The notes beneath the pieces are model-generated. The model was given only the letters and a program-made list of their open reading frames with translations, did no database searches and had not been told where the DNA came from. From positions 203,236-267,235 of the forward strand of contig NZ_LKPJ01000002.1 in the NCBI RefSeq assembly GCF_001443045.1: 64,000 bases of DNA, read 5' to 3'. Source of the stretch: Burkholderia ambifaria (GTDB lineage: Bacteria; Pseudomonadota; Gammaproteobacteria; Burkholderiales; Burkholderiaceae). Of this stretch, positions 18,315-29,743 are shown in pieces (within the stretch, counting starts at the first letter, position 1; each line of letters opens with the position of its first letter). Position numbers and translations under genes: made by a program.

Positions 18315-19247
18315 ATGACGACTGCAGCTCCTCAGCGTCCACGCGTGCCGCGGCGCGCGCTGGACGGCGTCCTTCTGCTCGACAAGCCGGTCGGCTTGTC
18401 GAGCAACGACGCCCTGATTCGCGCGAAGCGCCTGCTTCTCGCGAAGAAAGCCGGCCATACCGGTACGCTCGATCCGCTGGCCTCGGGCCTGTTGCCGCTG
18501 TGTTTCGGCGAGGCGACGAAGTTCTCGCAGGACTTGCTGGAAGCGGACAAGACCTACGAAGCGACGATGCGTCTCGGTGTGCGCACGACCACCGGCGACG
18601 CGGAAGGCGACGTGCTCGACACGCGCGCCGTCGAATGCGACCGGGCGGCGGTGGAGGCGGCGCTCGCGCACTTTACCGGCGAGATCGTGCAGGTGCCGCC
18701 GATGTATTCGGCGCTCAAGCGTGACGGCAAGCCGTTGTACGAATATGCGCGCGCGGGCCAGACCGTCGAACGGGAAGGCCGCAATGTGACGATCCATGCA
18801 CTCGAGCTGCTCGCCTGCGAGCTGCCGGACGTGACGTTTCGGGTGACCTGCAGCAAGGGCACGTATGTGCGCACGCTGGCCGAAGATCTCGGCGAAACGC
18901 TCGGTTGTGGCGCGCATCTGACGATGCTGCGTCGCACGTGCGTCGGCGCGCTGACGCTCGAGCATGCGGTGACGCTCGACGCGCTGTCCGACGCTGCCGA
19001 AGCGGCGCGCGACGCGTGGCTTCAGCCGGTCGACGCGCTGCTGTCGACATTTCCGCTGGTGCGTCTCGACGAAGCCAGCGCGAAACGATTCCTGCACGGC
19101 CAGCGCCTGCCGCTGTCTGCGCTTGATTCGATCGACGCGGCAGAGGGAGAGCGCGTGCGGGTGTACGACGCGGAGCGACTGCTCGGTGTGGCGCGCAAGG
19201 CCAACGGCGTGCTCGCGCCCGAACGCCTCGTCGTGACGGCTGCATGA
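18315..19247 (+). CDS. truB: tRNA pseudouridine-55 synthase TruB
   Basis: 310 residues. The catalytic Asp is D53 in GHTGTLDPLASGLLPLCFGEATKF, after LLDKPVGLSSNDAL; YSALKRDGKPLYEYAR and RVTCSKGTYVRTLAEDLG are further signature blocks. The C-terminal region carries a short PUA-like extension. It makes pseudouridine 55 in the T loop of tRNAs. It is the last gene of the rimP operon and is followed by a strong terminator. Confidence 0.95.
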   Translation: MTTAAPQRPRVPRRALDGVLLLDKPVGLSSNDALIRAKRLLLAKKAGHTGTLDPLASGLLPLCFGEATKFSQDLLEADKTYEATMRLGVRTTTGDAEGDVLDTRAVECDRAAVEAALAHFTGEIVQVPPMYSALKRDGKPLYEYARAGQTVEREGRNVTIHALELLACELPDVTFRVTCSKGTYVRTLAEDLGETLGCGAHLTMLRRTCVGALTLEHAVTLDALSDAAEAARDAWLQPVDALLSTFPLVRLDEASAKRFLHGQRLPLSALDSIDAAEGERVRVYDAERLLGVARKANGVLAPERLVVTAA

Positions 19248-19278
19248 TGCGCGGCGCGCAAGCGCCGTCGTCGGAACG

Positions 19279-19311
19279 AAAAAAGCCCGGTCGAAATCGA
19301 CCGGGCTTTTT
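19279..19311. terminator. Bidirectional terminator between truB and emrB
   Basis: AAAAAGCCCGGTCGA and TCGACCGGGCTTTTT form a symmetrical stem, with A residues on one side and T residues on the other, serving converging truB and emrB transcripts. Confidence 0.9.
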
Positions 19312-19339
19312 GTTTGGCGCGCTCGTTCGAGCGTGGTGC

Positions 19340-20899
19340 TCAGTGCGCAGCTGACGCCGCCGCACCCGCATCGCCGCCGCCCGCGCGTTCGGGCTTCGTG
19401 ATCCAGATCAGTCCGATCAGCAGCACGAAGATCGCCGCCGAGATGTAGAACAGATCGTTCACGCCGAGTTGAGCCGCCTGCTGAGTGGCCATGTTGTTGA
19501 TGAGGCCGTGCGCCTGGTCCTGTGTCAGCCCCAGGTTGCCCATCTGCGTGACGGCCTGGTTGAACGTCGGGTTGTACGGGTTGGTCTGCTCGACCAGTTG
19601 CGCGTGGTGGAAATTGTTCCGGTGATCCCACGCGGTCTGGAAGATCGACGTGCCGATACCGCCGCACATGATCCGCACGAAGTTCGACAGGCCCGATGCC
19701 GCGGGAATGCGGTGGCCGGGCAGGCCGGACAGCGTGATCGACACGAGCGGGATGAAGAAGCCGGCCATCGCGATGCCTTGCACGAGCGTCGGCAACGTCA
19801 GCGACCACTCGTCGACACCGGTCGTGTAGCGCGAGCGCATCCAGAAGCACAGTGCGAACGTCAGGAACGCGGCGGTCGCGATATAGCGCGGATCCGTGCG
19901 CGGCAGGAACTTGCCGGTGAGCGGAGACAGCAGGATCGCGAACAGTCCGACGGGCGCCATCACGAGGCCTGCATCGGTTGCCGTGTAGCCGATCTGGGTT
20001 TGCAGCCACAGTGGCAGGAGCACGAGGTTGCCGAAGTAGAGCCCGTAGCCGACCGCGAGCGCGATCGTGCCGCCCGTGAAGTTGCGCATGCGGAACAGCG
20101 ACAGGTCGACGACCGGGTGCTCGGCGGTCAGCTCCCAGATCACGAAAAACGCGAACGAGATGACCGCGATCAGCGCGAGCGCGATGATCGTCGTCGACGC
20201 GAACCAGTCGAGATCCTTGCCTTTGTCGAGCATGATCTGCAGCGAGCCGACCCACAGCACCAGCAACGCGAGGCCGACACCGTCGATCGGCGCGCGTCGC
20301 ACCGTCGATTCGCGCGTGCGATAGATCGACCACGTGGCCAGCGCGGCAGCGATGCCGACCGGGATGTTCACGTAGAAGATCCACGGCCACGAATAGTTGT
20401 CCGAGATCCAGCCGCCGAGGATCGGGCCCGCGACCGGTGCGATCAGCGTCGTCATCGACCATAGCGCGAGCGCCATCGGCGCCTTCGCGCGCGGGTAGCT
20501 CGACAGCAGCAGCGATTGCGACAGCGGAATCATCGGCCCCGCGACCGCGCCCTGGAGCACGCGCGACGCGAGCAGGAACGGGAGGCTCGGCGCCAGCCCG
20601 CACATCCACGACGAGATGACGAACAGGATGATCGATGCGAGGAACAGGCGAACCTGTCCGAAGCGGTCGGTCAGCCAGCCCGTCAGCGGCACGGAGATCG
20701 CGTTCGCGACCGCGAACGACGTGATGACCCACGTACCCTGGTCGGACGACACGCCAAGGTCGCCCGAGATGGTCGGGATCGCGACGTTCGCGATGGACGT
20801 GTCGAGCACGTTCATGAACACCGCGAGCGATACCGCGATCGTCCCGAGCACGAGTTGCCCGCCCTGCAGGGGCGGGTGGGAGACAGGAGCCTGTGCCAT
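19340..20899 (-). CDS. emrB: DHA2-family multidrug efflux permease, EmrB type
   Basis: 519 residues with 14 predicted membrane segments. The N-terminus has NVLDTSIANVAIPTISGDLG (motif D1) and GWLTDRFGQVRLF (motif A), both hallmarks of the DHA2 drug:proton antiporters; the antiporter motif C region LLASRVLQGAVAGPMIPLSQS follows. It would work with the EmrA adaptor and the outer-membrane channel encoded just upstream to pump hydrophobic compounds across both membranes. 28 bases separate it from emrA. Confidence 0.92.
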   Translation of the reverse strand: MAQAPVSHPPLQGGQLVLGTIAVSLAVFMNVLDTSIANVAIPTISGDLGVSSDQGTWVITSFAVANAISVPLTGWLTDRFGQVRLFLASIILFVISSWMCGLAPSLPFLLASRVLQGAVAGPMIPLSQSLLLSSYPRAKAPMALALWSMTTLIAPVAGPILGGWISDNYSWPWIFYVNIPVGIAAALATWSIYRTRESTVRRAPIDGVGLALLVLWVGSLQIMLDKGKDLDWFASTTIIALALIAVISFAFFVIWELTAEHPVVDLSLFRMRNFTGGTIALAVGYGLYFGNLVLLPLWLQTQIGYTATDAGLVMAPVGLFAILLSPLTGKFLPRTDPRYIATAAFLTFALCFWMRSRYTTGVDEWSLTLPTLVQGIAMAGFFIPLVSITLSGLPGHRIPAASGLSNFVRIMCGGIGTSIFQTAWDHRNNFHHAQLVEQTNPYNPTFNQAVTQMGNLGLTQDQAHGLINNMATQQAAQLGVNDLFYISAAIFVLLIGLIWITKPERAGGGDAGAAASAAH

Positions 20900-20927
20900 G
20901 TCGGTAGTTTTTCCGGAATCGTAGCCG

Positions 20928-22145
20928 TTACATCATCTTGGCGACGCCGTTCGACTTCGCCGCGGCCGGTGCCGGCGCATTGCCGCCGGCGTTCTCGGCG
21001 ATGATGCGCGCGATCTCCGCGTCGGCTTCGTCGCCGTACTTCGCGAACACGTTGGTCTCGTAGACGGTGTTCTGCGCATTGGCGAGCTGATCGCCGCGCT
21101 CGTCCTTGATGTCGACGTCGACCTGCATCGACAGGCCGATGCGCAGCGGATGCTTCTGGAGGTCCTTCGGATCGATCTCGATACGCACCGGCAGGCGCTG
21201 CACGACCTTGATCCAGTTGCCCGTCGCGTTTTGCGCCGGCAGCAGCGAGAATGCCGAGCCCGTGCCGGCCGAGAAGCCGACGACCTTGCCGTGGTAGACG
21301 GCCGACGAGCCGTAGATGTCGGCCGTCAGTTCGACCGGCTGGCCGATGCGCATGTGCTTGAGCTGGACTTCCTTGAAGTTCGCGTCGACCCACACTGCGT
21401 TCAGCGGCACGACCGACATCAGCGGATTGCCCGGCGACACGCGCTGGCCGACCTGCACCGAGCGCTTCGCGACATAGCCGGTGACCGGCGCCGGCAGCAC
21501 GTTGCGTGCGTTCGCGAGGTACGCGTCACGAACCTTCGCGGCAGCAGCCATCACGTTCGGGTGCGACGCGATCGTCGTGTTCGTGGTCAGCGCGCGGTTC
21601 GATGCGAGCTGCTGTTGCGCTGCGTCGACCGACGCCTGGGCGGCGCGCACCGCGTCGCGCGCGTGGGAGATTTCTTCCTGCGACACGGCGCCCGTCTGCG
21701 CGACGGCCATCCGGCGGCGCAGGTCGTCCTGCGCCTTCGACAGGTCGGACTGACGCAGCGCCACTTGTGCGCGGTACTGGTCGTCGTTGACGAACAGGCC
21801 GCGTACCTGGCGCACCGTCTGCGCGAGGTTGGCCTCGGCCTGCTGCAACGCGACCTGCGAGTCGGCCGGGTCGAGCACGACCAGCGGATCGCCGGCCTTG
21901 ACCGTCTGCGTATCGTCGGCCTTCACGGCGATCACCGTACCCGTGACCTGCGGCGTGATCTGCACGACGTTGCCGTTCACGTACGCGTCGTCGGTCTCTT
22001 CATGGAAGCGCGCGACGAGGAAGTAGTACAGGCCGTACGCGATGGCCGCGATCACGATGACCGCGATCAGCAGCGTCATCATCCGTTTGCGCTTCCCGTT
22101 GTTCTGCGGCTGTGCGCTGGCGGCGTTTTGTTGAGGGTCGCTCAT
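20928..22145 (-). CDS. emrA: EmrA-type membrane fusion protein
   Basis: 405 residues from the ATG at 22145, chosen because GGAG stands 9 bases upstream; an earlier ATG at 22160 would add five residues. One N-terminal membrane anchor (MTLLIAVIVIAAIAYGLYYFLV), then an HlyD barrel-sandwich domain (ETDDAYVNGNVVQITPQVTGTV), a long alpha-hairpin (about 100-210) and a beta-barrel. It bridges EmrB and the outer-membrane channel in the periplasm. Confidence 0.92.
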   Translation of the reverse strand: MSDPQQNAASAQPQNNGKRKRMMTLLIAVIVIAAIAYGLYYFLVARFHEETDDAYVNGNVVQITPQVTGTVIAVKADDTQTVKAGDPLVVLDPADSQVALQQAEANLAQTVRQVRGLFVNDDQYRAQVALRQSDLSKAQDDLRRRMAVAQTGAVSQEEISHARDAVRAAQASVDAAQQQLASNRALTTNTTIASHPNVMAAAAKVRDAYLANARNVLPAPVTGYVAKRSVQVGQRVSPGNPLMSVVPLNAVWVDANFKEVQLKHMRIGQPVELTADIYGSSAVYHGKVVGFSAGTGSAFSLLPAQNATGNWIKVVQRLPVRIEIDPKDLQKHPLRIGLSMQVDVDIKDERGDQLANAQNTVYETNVFAKYGDEADAEIARIIAENAGGNAPAPAAAKSNGVAKMM

Positions 22146-22197
22146 GGCGATTTTCTCCATCCGTTATTTCGAGTATCTGCGTAGTGGTGGCGCCGGA

Positions 22198-23694
22198 TCA
22201 GTTGGCGGCCTGTTTTGTCTGCTTGTCGGCGTCCGGTGCGGCGAGCCGCGTGCCGGTCGCGTCGAACCCGCCGCCGAGCGCCTTGATCAACGCGAGCTGC
22301 ATGTCGCGCCGGCGCATCTTCAGGTTGGTCACCGTCTGTTCCGATGCGAGGCGGTTGCTGTCCGCGGTCAGCACCTGGAGCTGCGGCGACAGGCCGGCCT
22401 TGTAGCGGATCACGGCGAGGTCGTACGCACGCGTCGACGCATCGAGCGCACGCTGCGCATCGTCCATCTGGCGATCGACCGCGCGAATCGACGCGACCTG
22501 CGTCGCGACGTCGTTCAGCGCGCCGATCAGCGTCTGGTTGTAGTTCGCGACCGACAGGTCGAAGTCGGCGTAGCGGCCCTTGAGCTGCGCGCGCAACGCG
22601 CCGGCATCGAAGATAGGCAGGTGGATGGCCGGGCCGAACTGCGCCTGGCGGCTCGCGAAATTCAGGAATTTGCCCCAGCCGAACGCATCGAAGCCGAAGC
22701 CGGCGGCGAGGTTCACGTCCGGGAAAAACTCGGCCTTCGCTTCCTTCACGTCGTGCATCGCGGCCTCGACCTGCCAGCGTGCGGCGACGATGTCGGGGCG
22801 GCGCGACACGAGGTCGGCCGGCAGGTTGCCGGGCAGTGCGACTTCGCCGGTCGGGTTCATCACCGGCGCGGCGATCTGCAGCCCGCGGTCCGGACCCTTG
22901 CCGAGCAGCGCGGCGAGCTGGTAACGCACGGTCGTGATCTGGCCGTCGAGGTCGGACAGCGACGCCTGGGTCGTCGCGATATTGCCGCGCGCAGTCTGGC
23001 GTTCAACATTGGTGTCGAGGCCGGCGGATACGCGGCCGTCGGTGATCTTGCCGACCGTCTGGCGATTGGTGATCTCGCGCTGCGCGATGTCGCGCAGCGC
23101 ATACAGTTGCGCGAGCGAGTTGTAGGTGCGTGCGACCGACGACGCGAGCGTGATGCGCGCCTGCTGCATGTCGGCTTCGGCGGCCTTTTCCTGCGACACG
23201 GCCGTGTGCAGGCGCTCGCGGTTCTTGCCCCACAGATCGAGATCCCATGACGCGCTCGCGAGCGCGTTGTTCTCGCTGTACCACTGTCCGCCGTACGGGG
23301 GCGGGAACAGCGCGTTCGACGAATACAGCTCGCGCGTCCACGAATAGCTGGCTTCGGCCTTCGGCATCAGGTTCGAGCGCGACGATTCGATGTACGACGA
23401 CGCCTTCGCGATGCGCGCCTGCGCCTGTGCGATCGATGGGTTGCCCTGGAGCGCCTCGTCGATCAGCTTCGGCAACTGCGGATCGCCGAACTGGTTTGCC
23501 CAGTCGAGCGCCGGCCACTGGCCGCCCTGGGCCGGCAGGCTCTGGGCGGTTTCGAATTGCGACGCGGGAGCGATCTGCTTGTCGCTTTTGATGCCGATGT
23601 AGTTTGCGCAGCCCGCCAGTGCCAGCGCGGCAACCGCGGCGGCGACGGCGGCGCGGCACGACCCGGCGCGCACGAACAACGGGGAGGATTTCAT
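22198..23694 (-). CDS. NodT/OprM-type outer-membrane efflux lipoprotein
   Basis: 498 residues from the ATG at 23694 (CAGGGAA upstream); a GTG at 23730 is in frame. The signal ends ALALAGC, so the protein is acylated. Two repeats of the outer-membrane efflux protein family follow, with typical DWANQFGDPQLPKLIDEAL, ASWDLDLWGKNRERL, NLPADLVSRRPDI and the FDAG turn. It forms the trimeric exit duct of the EmrAB-type pump. It is the first structural gene after marR. Confidence 0.92.
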   Translation of the reverse strand: MKSSPLFVRAGSCRAAVAAAVAALALAGCANYIGIKSDKQIAPASQFETAQSLPAQGGQWPALDWANQFGDPQLPKLIDEALQGNPSIAQAQARIAKASSYIESSRSNLMPKAEASYSWTRELYSSNALFPPPYGGQWYSENNALASASWDLDLWGKNRERLHTAVSQEKAAEADMQQARITLASSVARTYNSLAQLYALRDIAQREITNRQTVGKITDGRVSAGLDTNVERQTARGNIATTQASLSDLDGQITTVRYQLAALLGKGPDRGLQIAAPVMNPTGEVALPGNLPADLVSRRPDIVAARWQVEAAMHDVKEAKAEFFPDVNLAAGFGFDAFGWGKFLNFASRQAQFGPAIHLPIFDAGALRAQLKGRYADFDLSVANYNQTLIGALNDVATQVASIRAVDRQMDDAQRALDASTRAYDLAVIRYKAGLSPQLQVLTADSNRLASEQTVTNLKMRRRDMQLALIKALGGGFDATGTRLAAPDADKQTKQAAN

Positions 23695-23774
23695 CGCGCT
23701 GTTCCCTGACTCGGAATGAATGATGGACACTGCAAGGATTTCCTTACACTAATCTGTCAAAAGTAATTGTTATG

Positions 23775-23819
23775 GCAACTATTGCGTGATGCTACTGCCC
23801 GCGGTCTCGCAATAGTTGC
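23775..23819 (-). promoter_or_regulatory. 12-bp inverted repeat of the CAATAGTTG word
   Basis: GCAACTATTGCG (23775-23786) and CGCAATAGTTGC (23808-23819) are perfect inverted copies flanking the marR stop codon, upstream of the efflux genes. A third CAATAGTTG lies before marR (24289-24297). The arms look like operator half-sites for the MarR regulator; as RNA they would form a hairpin without a T run. Confidence 0.5.
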
Positions 23820-24273
23820 TGAGAATGCGGCGCAGCATGCTCTTCAGGAACCCGACTTCTTCCGGCGTAAACCCGTCCAGCAACTCGTCGAGCACGCTGC
23901 GGAACACCGGCGGCAGTCGCTCGGCAAGCGCACGGCCTTCGTCGGTCAGCTCGAGGCGCACGACCCGCCGATCCTCGATGCTGCGCACGCGGGACAGCAG
24001 GCCGCGCTTCTCGACGCGATCGAGCAGGCGCGTGACCGCGCTTGCGTCGATCCCGTATTCCCGCGCGAGTTCGGCGGCCGTCGAGCACTTGCCGACCGCG
24101 ATCATGAACAGCATGCTCGCCTGCGTGCCCGTGATGCCGAGCTCTTCCTGCGTGCGTTGCGTGACGAGGTTGGTCATCACGGACTTCACGCGTGACATCA
24201 GATAACCGACGCTGTCGTTCATCTGATACGAGGACAGTGGCGAAACAGGCGATTGAGAAGGAGAATCCGGCAT
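23779..24273 (-). CDS. MarR-family regulator of the efflux operon
   Basis: 164 residues from the ATG at 24273, with CAGGG upstream. Winged helix-turn-helix: TGTQASMLFMIAVGKCSTAAELAREYGIDASAVTRLLDRVEKRGLLSR, then the wing SIEDRRVVRLELTDEGRALAERL, the MarR signature. It is first in the minus-strand operon marR-oprM-emrA-emrB, so it most likely represses the pump and itself and releases DNA on binding a phenolic or drug ligand. It could correspond to EmrR or the Burkholderia BifR type. Confidence 0.9.
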   Translation of the reverse strand: MPDSPSQSPVSPLSSYQMNDSVGYLMSRVKSVMTNLVTQRTQEELGITGTQASMLFMIAVGKCSTAAELAREYGIDASAVTRLLDRVEKRGLLSRVRSIEDRRVVRLELTDEGRALAERLPPVFRSVLDELLDGFTPEEVGFLKSMLRRILSNYCETAGSSITQ

Positions 24274-24598
24274 AAAACCCTGAAGCTGCAATAGTTGACT
24301 AGGCAGCAGTATAGGCACAATTGCTTGCCTCGGCAAATGTTAATCGAACGGGCGAGGGCGCGCTCCGTGGGCCGGAATTCCCTTGTCGCGGTAAGGGTTT
24401 TCGGTCGATTGGCGGCAGCTTTGAGGGATCGATTCAGCGCGCAAGGGAAGGGGCGGGGGGCGCTGTTTGTTGCGTTGCAGCGGGCAGTCCGGCTCTCGAC
24501 ATTCGCACGTGCTATAATTCGTGGTTTCCAAGCTGCAACGCGCGCGCACGTGTCGAACGAGCGTGCGCGTTTGCGCGTTCAACGATTTCCAGGTTTCT
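24274..24598. promoter_or_regulatory. Divergent marR/typA spacer with promoter elements
   Basis: No gene is seen. On the plus strand a perfect TATAAT stands at 24513-24518, about 80 bases before typA, with no strong -35. Near marR, GCAATAGTTGAC (24288-24299) repeats the word found at the 3' end of marR and is a likely operator. Confidence 0.5.
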
Positions 24599-26425
<1,827 letters not shown>

Positions 26426-26743
26426 GCGTTTCGACCGTTCGCTGCATCACGGAAAAGGCTGCCTGCGGGCAGCCTTTTTTGCATCTGCGCGATGTGCAAT
26501 CGGACTGTCTGCAAAACACTGTTCCCGCGGGTCGTGGCAATCCGGCAAAACCCCGTCGCGTGGTGCTTTCAGGCACATTTCGTCGTGAACTCCGGTAACG
26601 GTTCTGTGATATGCTGCGCGCACGCAAGTTTTAGGTCCTTCCAAGCAAGACTTGATTCGCAATCCGCTAAACGGTCAGGCCGTGTCGCGGAAGGTTGAGT
26701 AACCCGCTATTTCTCGAGAAGCTCGAAGAAAGGTGAGCGTAAA
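26426..26743. other. Intergenic region upstream of sucA
   Basis: After the typA terminator there are about 265 bases without a gene. They must hold the sucA promoter; TGATATGCT near 26607-26615 could be an extended -10, but the match is weak. The ribosome site GAAAGGTGAG precedes the sucA ATG. Confidence 0.35.
26453..26477 (+). terminator. Terminator after typA
   Basis: AAAAGGCTGCC and GGCAGCCTTTTTT form the stem, with TGCG between them, ending in six T residues. Confidence 0.9.
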
Positions 26744-29608
26744 ATGTCAGATGTAATGAAGCAGTTTCAGCTGAACTCCTATCTGTTCGGCGGCAATGCT
26801 TCGTACGTTGAAGAACTGTACGATGCATACCTCAACAATCCGGCATCCGTGCCGGAGAACTGGCGAGAGTATTTCGACGCGCTGCAGAACGTGCCTGCAA
26901 CGGACGGTTCGAATGCCAATGACGTCGCCCATTTCCCGATCGTCGAATCGTTCGCCGAGCGTGCGAAGGCCAATGCCTTCATCCCGCGCGAAAGCACCAG
27001 CAATCTGGCTGCGGCACGCAAGCAAGTGCACGTCCAGTCCCTCATCAGCGCCTATCGCTTCCTCGGCTCGCAATGGGCCAATCTGGATCCGCTGAAGCGT
27101 CGCGAACGTCCCGCCATTCCCGAGCTCGAACCCGCGTTCTACGATTTCTCCGAAGGCGACCTCGACCAGACGTACAGCGCAAGCAACCTGTACTTCGGTT
27201 TCGACCAGGCTTCGCTGCGTGACATCGTCAAGGGTCTGCGCGACACGTACTGCGGCACGATCGGTGCCGAATACATGTACATCAGCGACCCGGAACAGAA
27301 GCGCTGGTGGCAGGAGCGCCTGGAGTCGATCCGCGCGACGCCGAACTTCTCGGCAAACGAGAAGAAGCACATCCTGAATCGCCTGACGGCCGCTGAAGGC
27401 CTCGAGCGCTATCTGCACACCAAGTACGTTGGCCAGAAGCGCTTCTCGCTCGAAGGCGGCGAAAGCTTCATCGCGGCGATGGACGAAGTCGTCCAGCACT
27501 CGGGCAAGCGCGGCGTGCAGGAAATCATCATCGGCATGGCCCACCGTGGCCGTCTGAACGTGCTGGTCAACACGCTGGGCAAGATGCCGGCCGACCTGTT
27601 CGCCGAATTCGAAGGCAAGCACGTCGACGACCTGCCGGCCGGTGACGTGAAGTACCACAAGGGCTTCTCGTCGGACGTGTCGACGGAGGGCGGCCCGGTT
27701 CACCTGTCGCTCGCGTTCAACCCGTCGCACCTCGAAATCGTGAACCCGGTGGTCGAAGGTTCCGCGAAGGCGCGGATGGACCGTCGCGGTGACGAAGACG
27801 GCCTGCAGGTGCTGCCGGTGCAGATCCACGGCGACGCGGCCTTCGCCGGCCAGGGCGTCGTGATGGAAACGCTGAACCTCGCGCAGACGCGCGGTTACGG
27901 CACGCACGGCACGCTGCACATCGTCATCAACAACCAGATCGGCTTCACGACGTCCGACCCGCGCGACGCGCGCTCGACGCTGTACTGTACCGACGTGGTC
28001 AAGATGATCGAAGCGCCGGTGCTGCACGTGAACGGCGACGATCCGGAAGCCGTCGTGCTCGCGATCCAGATCGCGATCGACTACCGGATGCAGTTCCACA
28101 AGGATGTCGTGATCGACATCGTCTGCTTCCGCAAGCTGGGTCACAACGAGCAGGACACGCCGGCCGTCACGCAGCCGCTGATGTACAAGAAGATCGCGCA
28201 GCACCCGGGCACCCGTGCGCTGTACGCAGAGAAGCTCGTGCAGCAGGGCGTGATCACCGCGGAAGACGCCGACAACTACGTGAAGGCGTACCGCAAGGCG
28301 ATGGACGACGGTCACCACACCGTTGATCCGGTCCTGTCGAACTACAAGAGCAAGTACGCGGTCGACTGGGTTCCGTTCCTGAACCGTAAGTGGACGGATG
28401 CAGCCGACACGGCCGTGCCGCTCGCCGAATTGAAGCGCCTTGGCGAACGCATCACGACGGTTCCGGAAAACTTCAAGGTTCACCCGCTCGTCGAGCGCGT
28501 GATCAACGACCGCCGCAACATGGCGCGCGGCGACCAGCCGCTCGACTGGGGCATGGGCGAACACCTCGCATTCGCGTCGCTCGTCGCGTCGGGCTACTCG
28601 GTGCGCCTGACGGGCCAGGACTCGGGCCGCGGCACGTTCACGCACCGTCACGCGGTGCTGCACGACCAGAACCGCGAGCGCTGGAACGACGGTACGTACG
28701 TGCCGCTGCAGAACATCGCCGAAGGTCAGGCGAAGTTCACGGTGATCGACTCGGTGCTGTCGGAAGAAGCGGTGCTGGGCTTCGAATACGGTTACTCGAC
28801 CGCCGAGCCGAACACGCTCGTGCTGTGGGAAGCTCAGTTCGGCGACTTCGTGAACGGCGCGCAGGTCGTGATCGACCAGTTCATCTCGTCGGGCGAAGTG
28901 AAGTGGGGCCGAGTGTCGGGCCTCACGATGCTGCTGCCGCACGGCTACGAAGGCCAGGGTCCGGAACACTCGTCGACCCGTATCGAGCGTTTCCTGCAAC
29001 TGTGTGCCGATCACAACATGCAGGTCGTTCAGCCGACGACGCCGGCGCAGATCTTCCACCTGCTGCGTCGCCAGATGATCCGTCTGTTCCGCAAGCCGCT
29101 GATCGTCGCAACGCCGAAGTCGTTGCTGCGCCACAAGGAAGCGGTGTCGGACCTGTCGGAACTCGCGAAGGGTTCGTTCCAGCCGGTGCTGGGCGAAACC
29201 GACGGCGGCATCGACGCGAAGAAAGTCAAGCGCGTGCTGGCGTGCTCGGGCCGCGTGTATTACGACCTCGTCGCACATCGCCGCGAAGCGAAGGCGAACG
29301 ACGTCGCGATCATCCGTATCGAGCAGCTGTATCCGTTCGCGCACAAGCAGTTCGAAGCCGAAATGAAGAAGTACGAGAACGCGACTGAAGTGGTCTGGGT
29401 GCAGGACGAGCCGCAGAACCAGGGCCCCTGGTTCTACGTCGAGCACCATCTGAAGGAAGGCATGAAGGAAGGGCAGAAGCTGGCATACAGCGGCCGTCCG
29501 GCTTCGGCCTCGCCGGCGGTTGGCTACTACGCGAAGCACTACGAGCAGCAGAAGGCCCTCATCGAAGGTGCTTTCGGCCGCTTGAAGAGCGCATCGATCG
29601 CGAAATAA
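26744..29608 (+). CDS. sucA: 2-oxoglutarate dehydrogenase E1 component
   Basis: 954 residues. The N-terminal E2-interaction segment (SYLFGGNASYVEELYDAYLNNPASVPENW) and the thiamine-diphosphate domains are evident: IIGMAHRGRLNVLVN, the Mg/TPP motif with HGDAAFAGQGVVMETLNL, HNEQDTPAVTQPLMY, and the transketolase-like half with SGRGTFTHRHAVLHDQ and WEAQFGDFVNGAQ. It decarboxylates 2-oxoglutarate in the TCA cycle. The gene opens the sucA-sucB-lpdA cluster. Confidence 0.97.
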   Translation: MSDVMKQFQLNSYLFGGNASYVEELYDAYLNNPASVPENWREYFDALQNVPATDGSNANDVAHFPIVESFAERAKANAFIPRESTSNLAAARKQVHVQSLISAYRFLGSQWANLDPLKRRERPAIPELEPAFYDFSEGDLDQTYSASNLYFGFDQASLRDIVKGLRDTYCGTIGAEYMYISDPEQKRWWQERLESIRATPNFSANEKKHILNRLTAAEGLERYLHTKYVGQKRFSLEGGESFIAAMDEVVQHSGKRGVQEIIIGMAHRGRLNVLVNTLGKMPADLFAEFEGKHVDDLPAGDVKYHKGFSSDVSTEGGPVHLSLAFNPSHLEIVNPVVEGSAKARMDRRGDEDGLQVLPVQIHGDAAFAGQGVVMETLNLAQTRGYGTHGTLHIVINNQIGFTTSDPRDARSTLYCTDVVKMIEAPVLHVNGDDPEAVVLAIQIAIDYRMQFHKDVVIDIVCFRKLGHNEQDTPAVTQPLMYKKIAQHPGTRALYAEKLVQQGVITAEDADNYVKAYRKAMDDGHHTVDPVLSNYKSKYAVDWVPFLNRKWTDAADTAVPLAELKRLGERITTVPENFKVHPLVERVINDRRNMARGDQPLDWGMGEHLAFASLVASGYSVRLTGQDSGRGTFTHRHAVLHDQNRERWNDGTYVPLQNIAEGQAKFTVIDSVLSEEAVLGFEYGYSTAEPNTLVLWEAQFGDFVNGAQVVIDQFISSGEVKWGRVSGLTMLLPHGYEGQGPEHSSTRIERFLQLCADHNMQVVQPTTPAQIFHLLRRQMIRLFRKPLIVATPKSLLRHKEAVSDLSELAKGSFQPVLGETDGGIDAKKVKRVLACSGRVYYDLVAHRREAKANDVAIIRIEQLYPFAHKQFEAEMKKYENATEVVWVQDEPQNQGPWFYVEHHLKEGMKEGQKLAYSGRPASASPAVGYYAKHYEQQKALIEGAFGRLKSASIAK

Positions 29609-29743
29609 CCGACGGAAGCGAAACGGGAAGGCGCGTGGCGCTTTCCCGTCTCTTTTGGCCCGCCGGGCGCGTTGCGCGCCGCACTGGCCGAAGGAGTCGC
29701 ACGAACCTCGTCATTACCCAGATTAAGCATCCAGGAAAATCAC

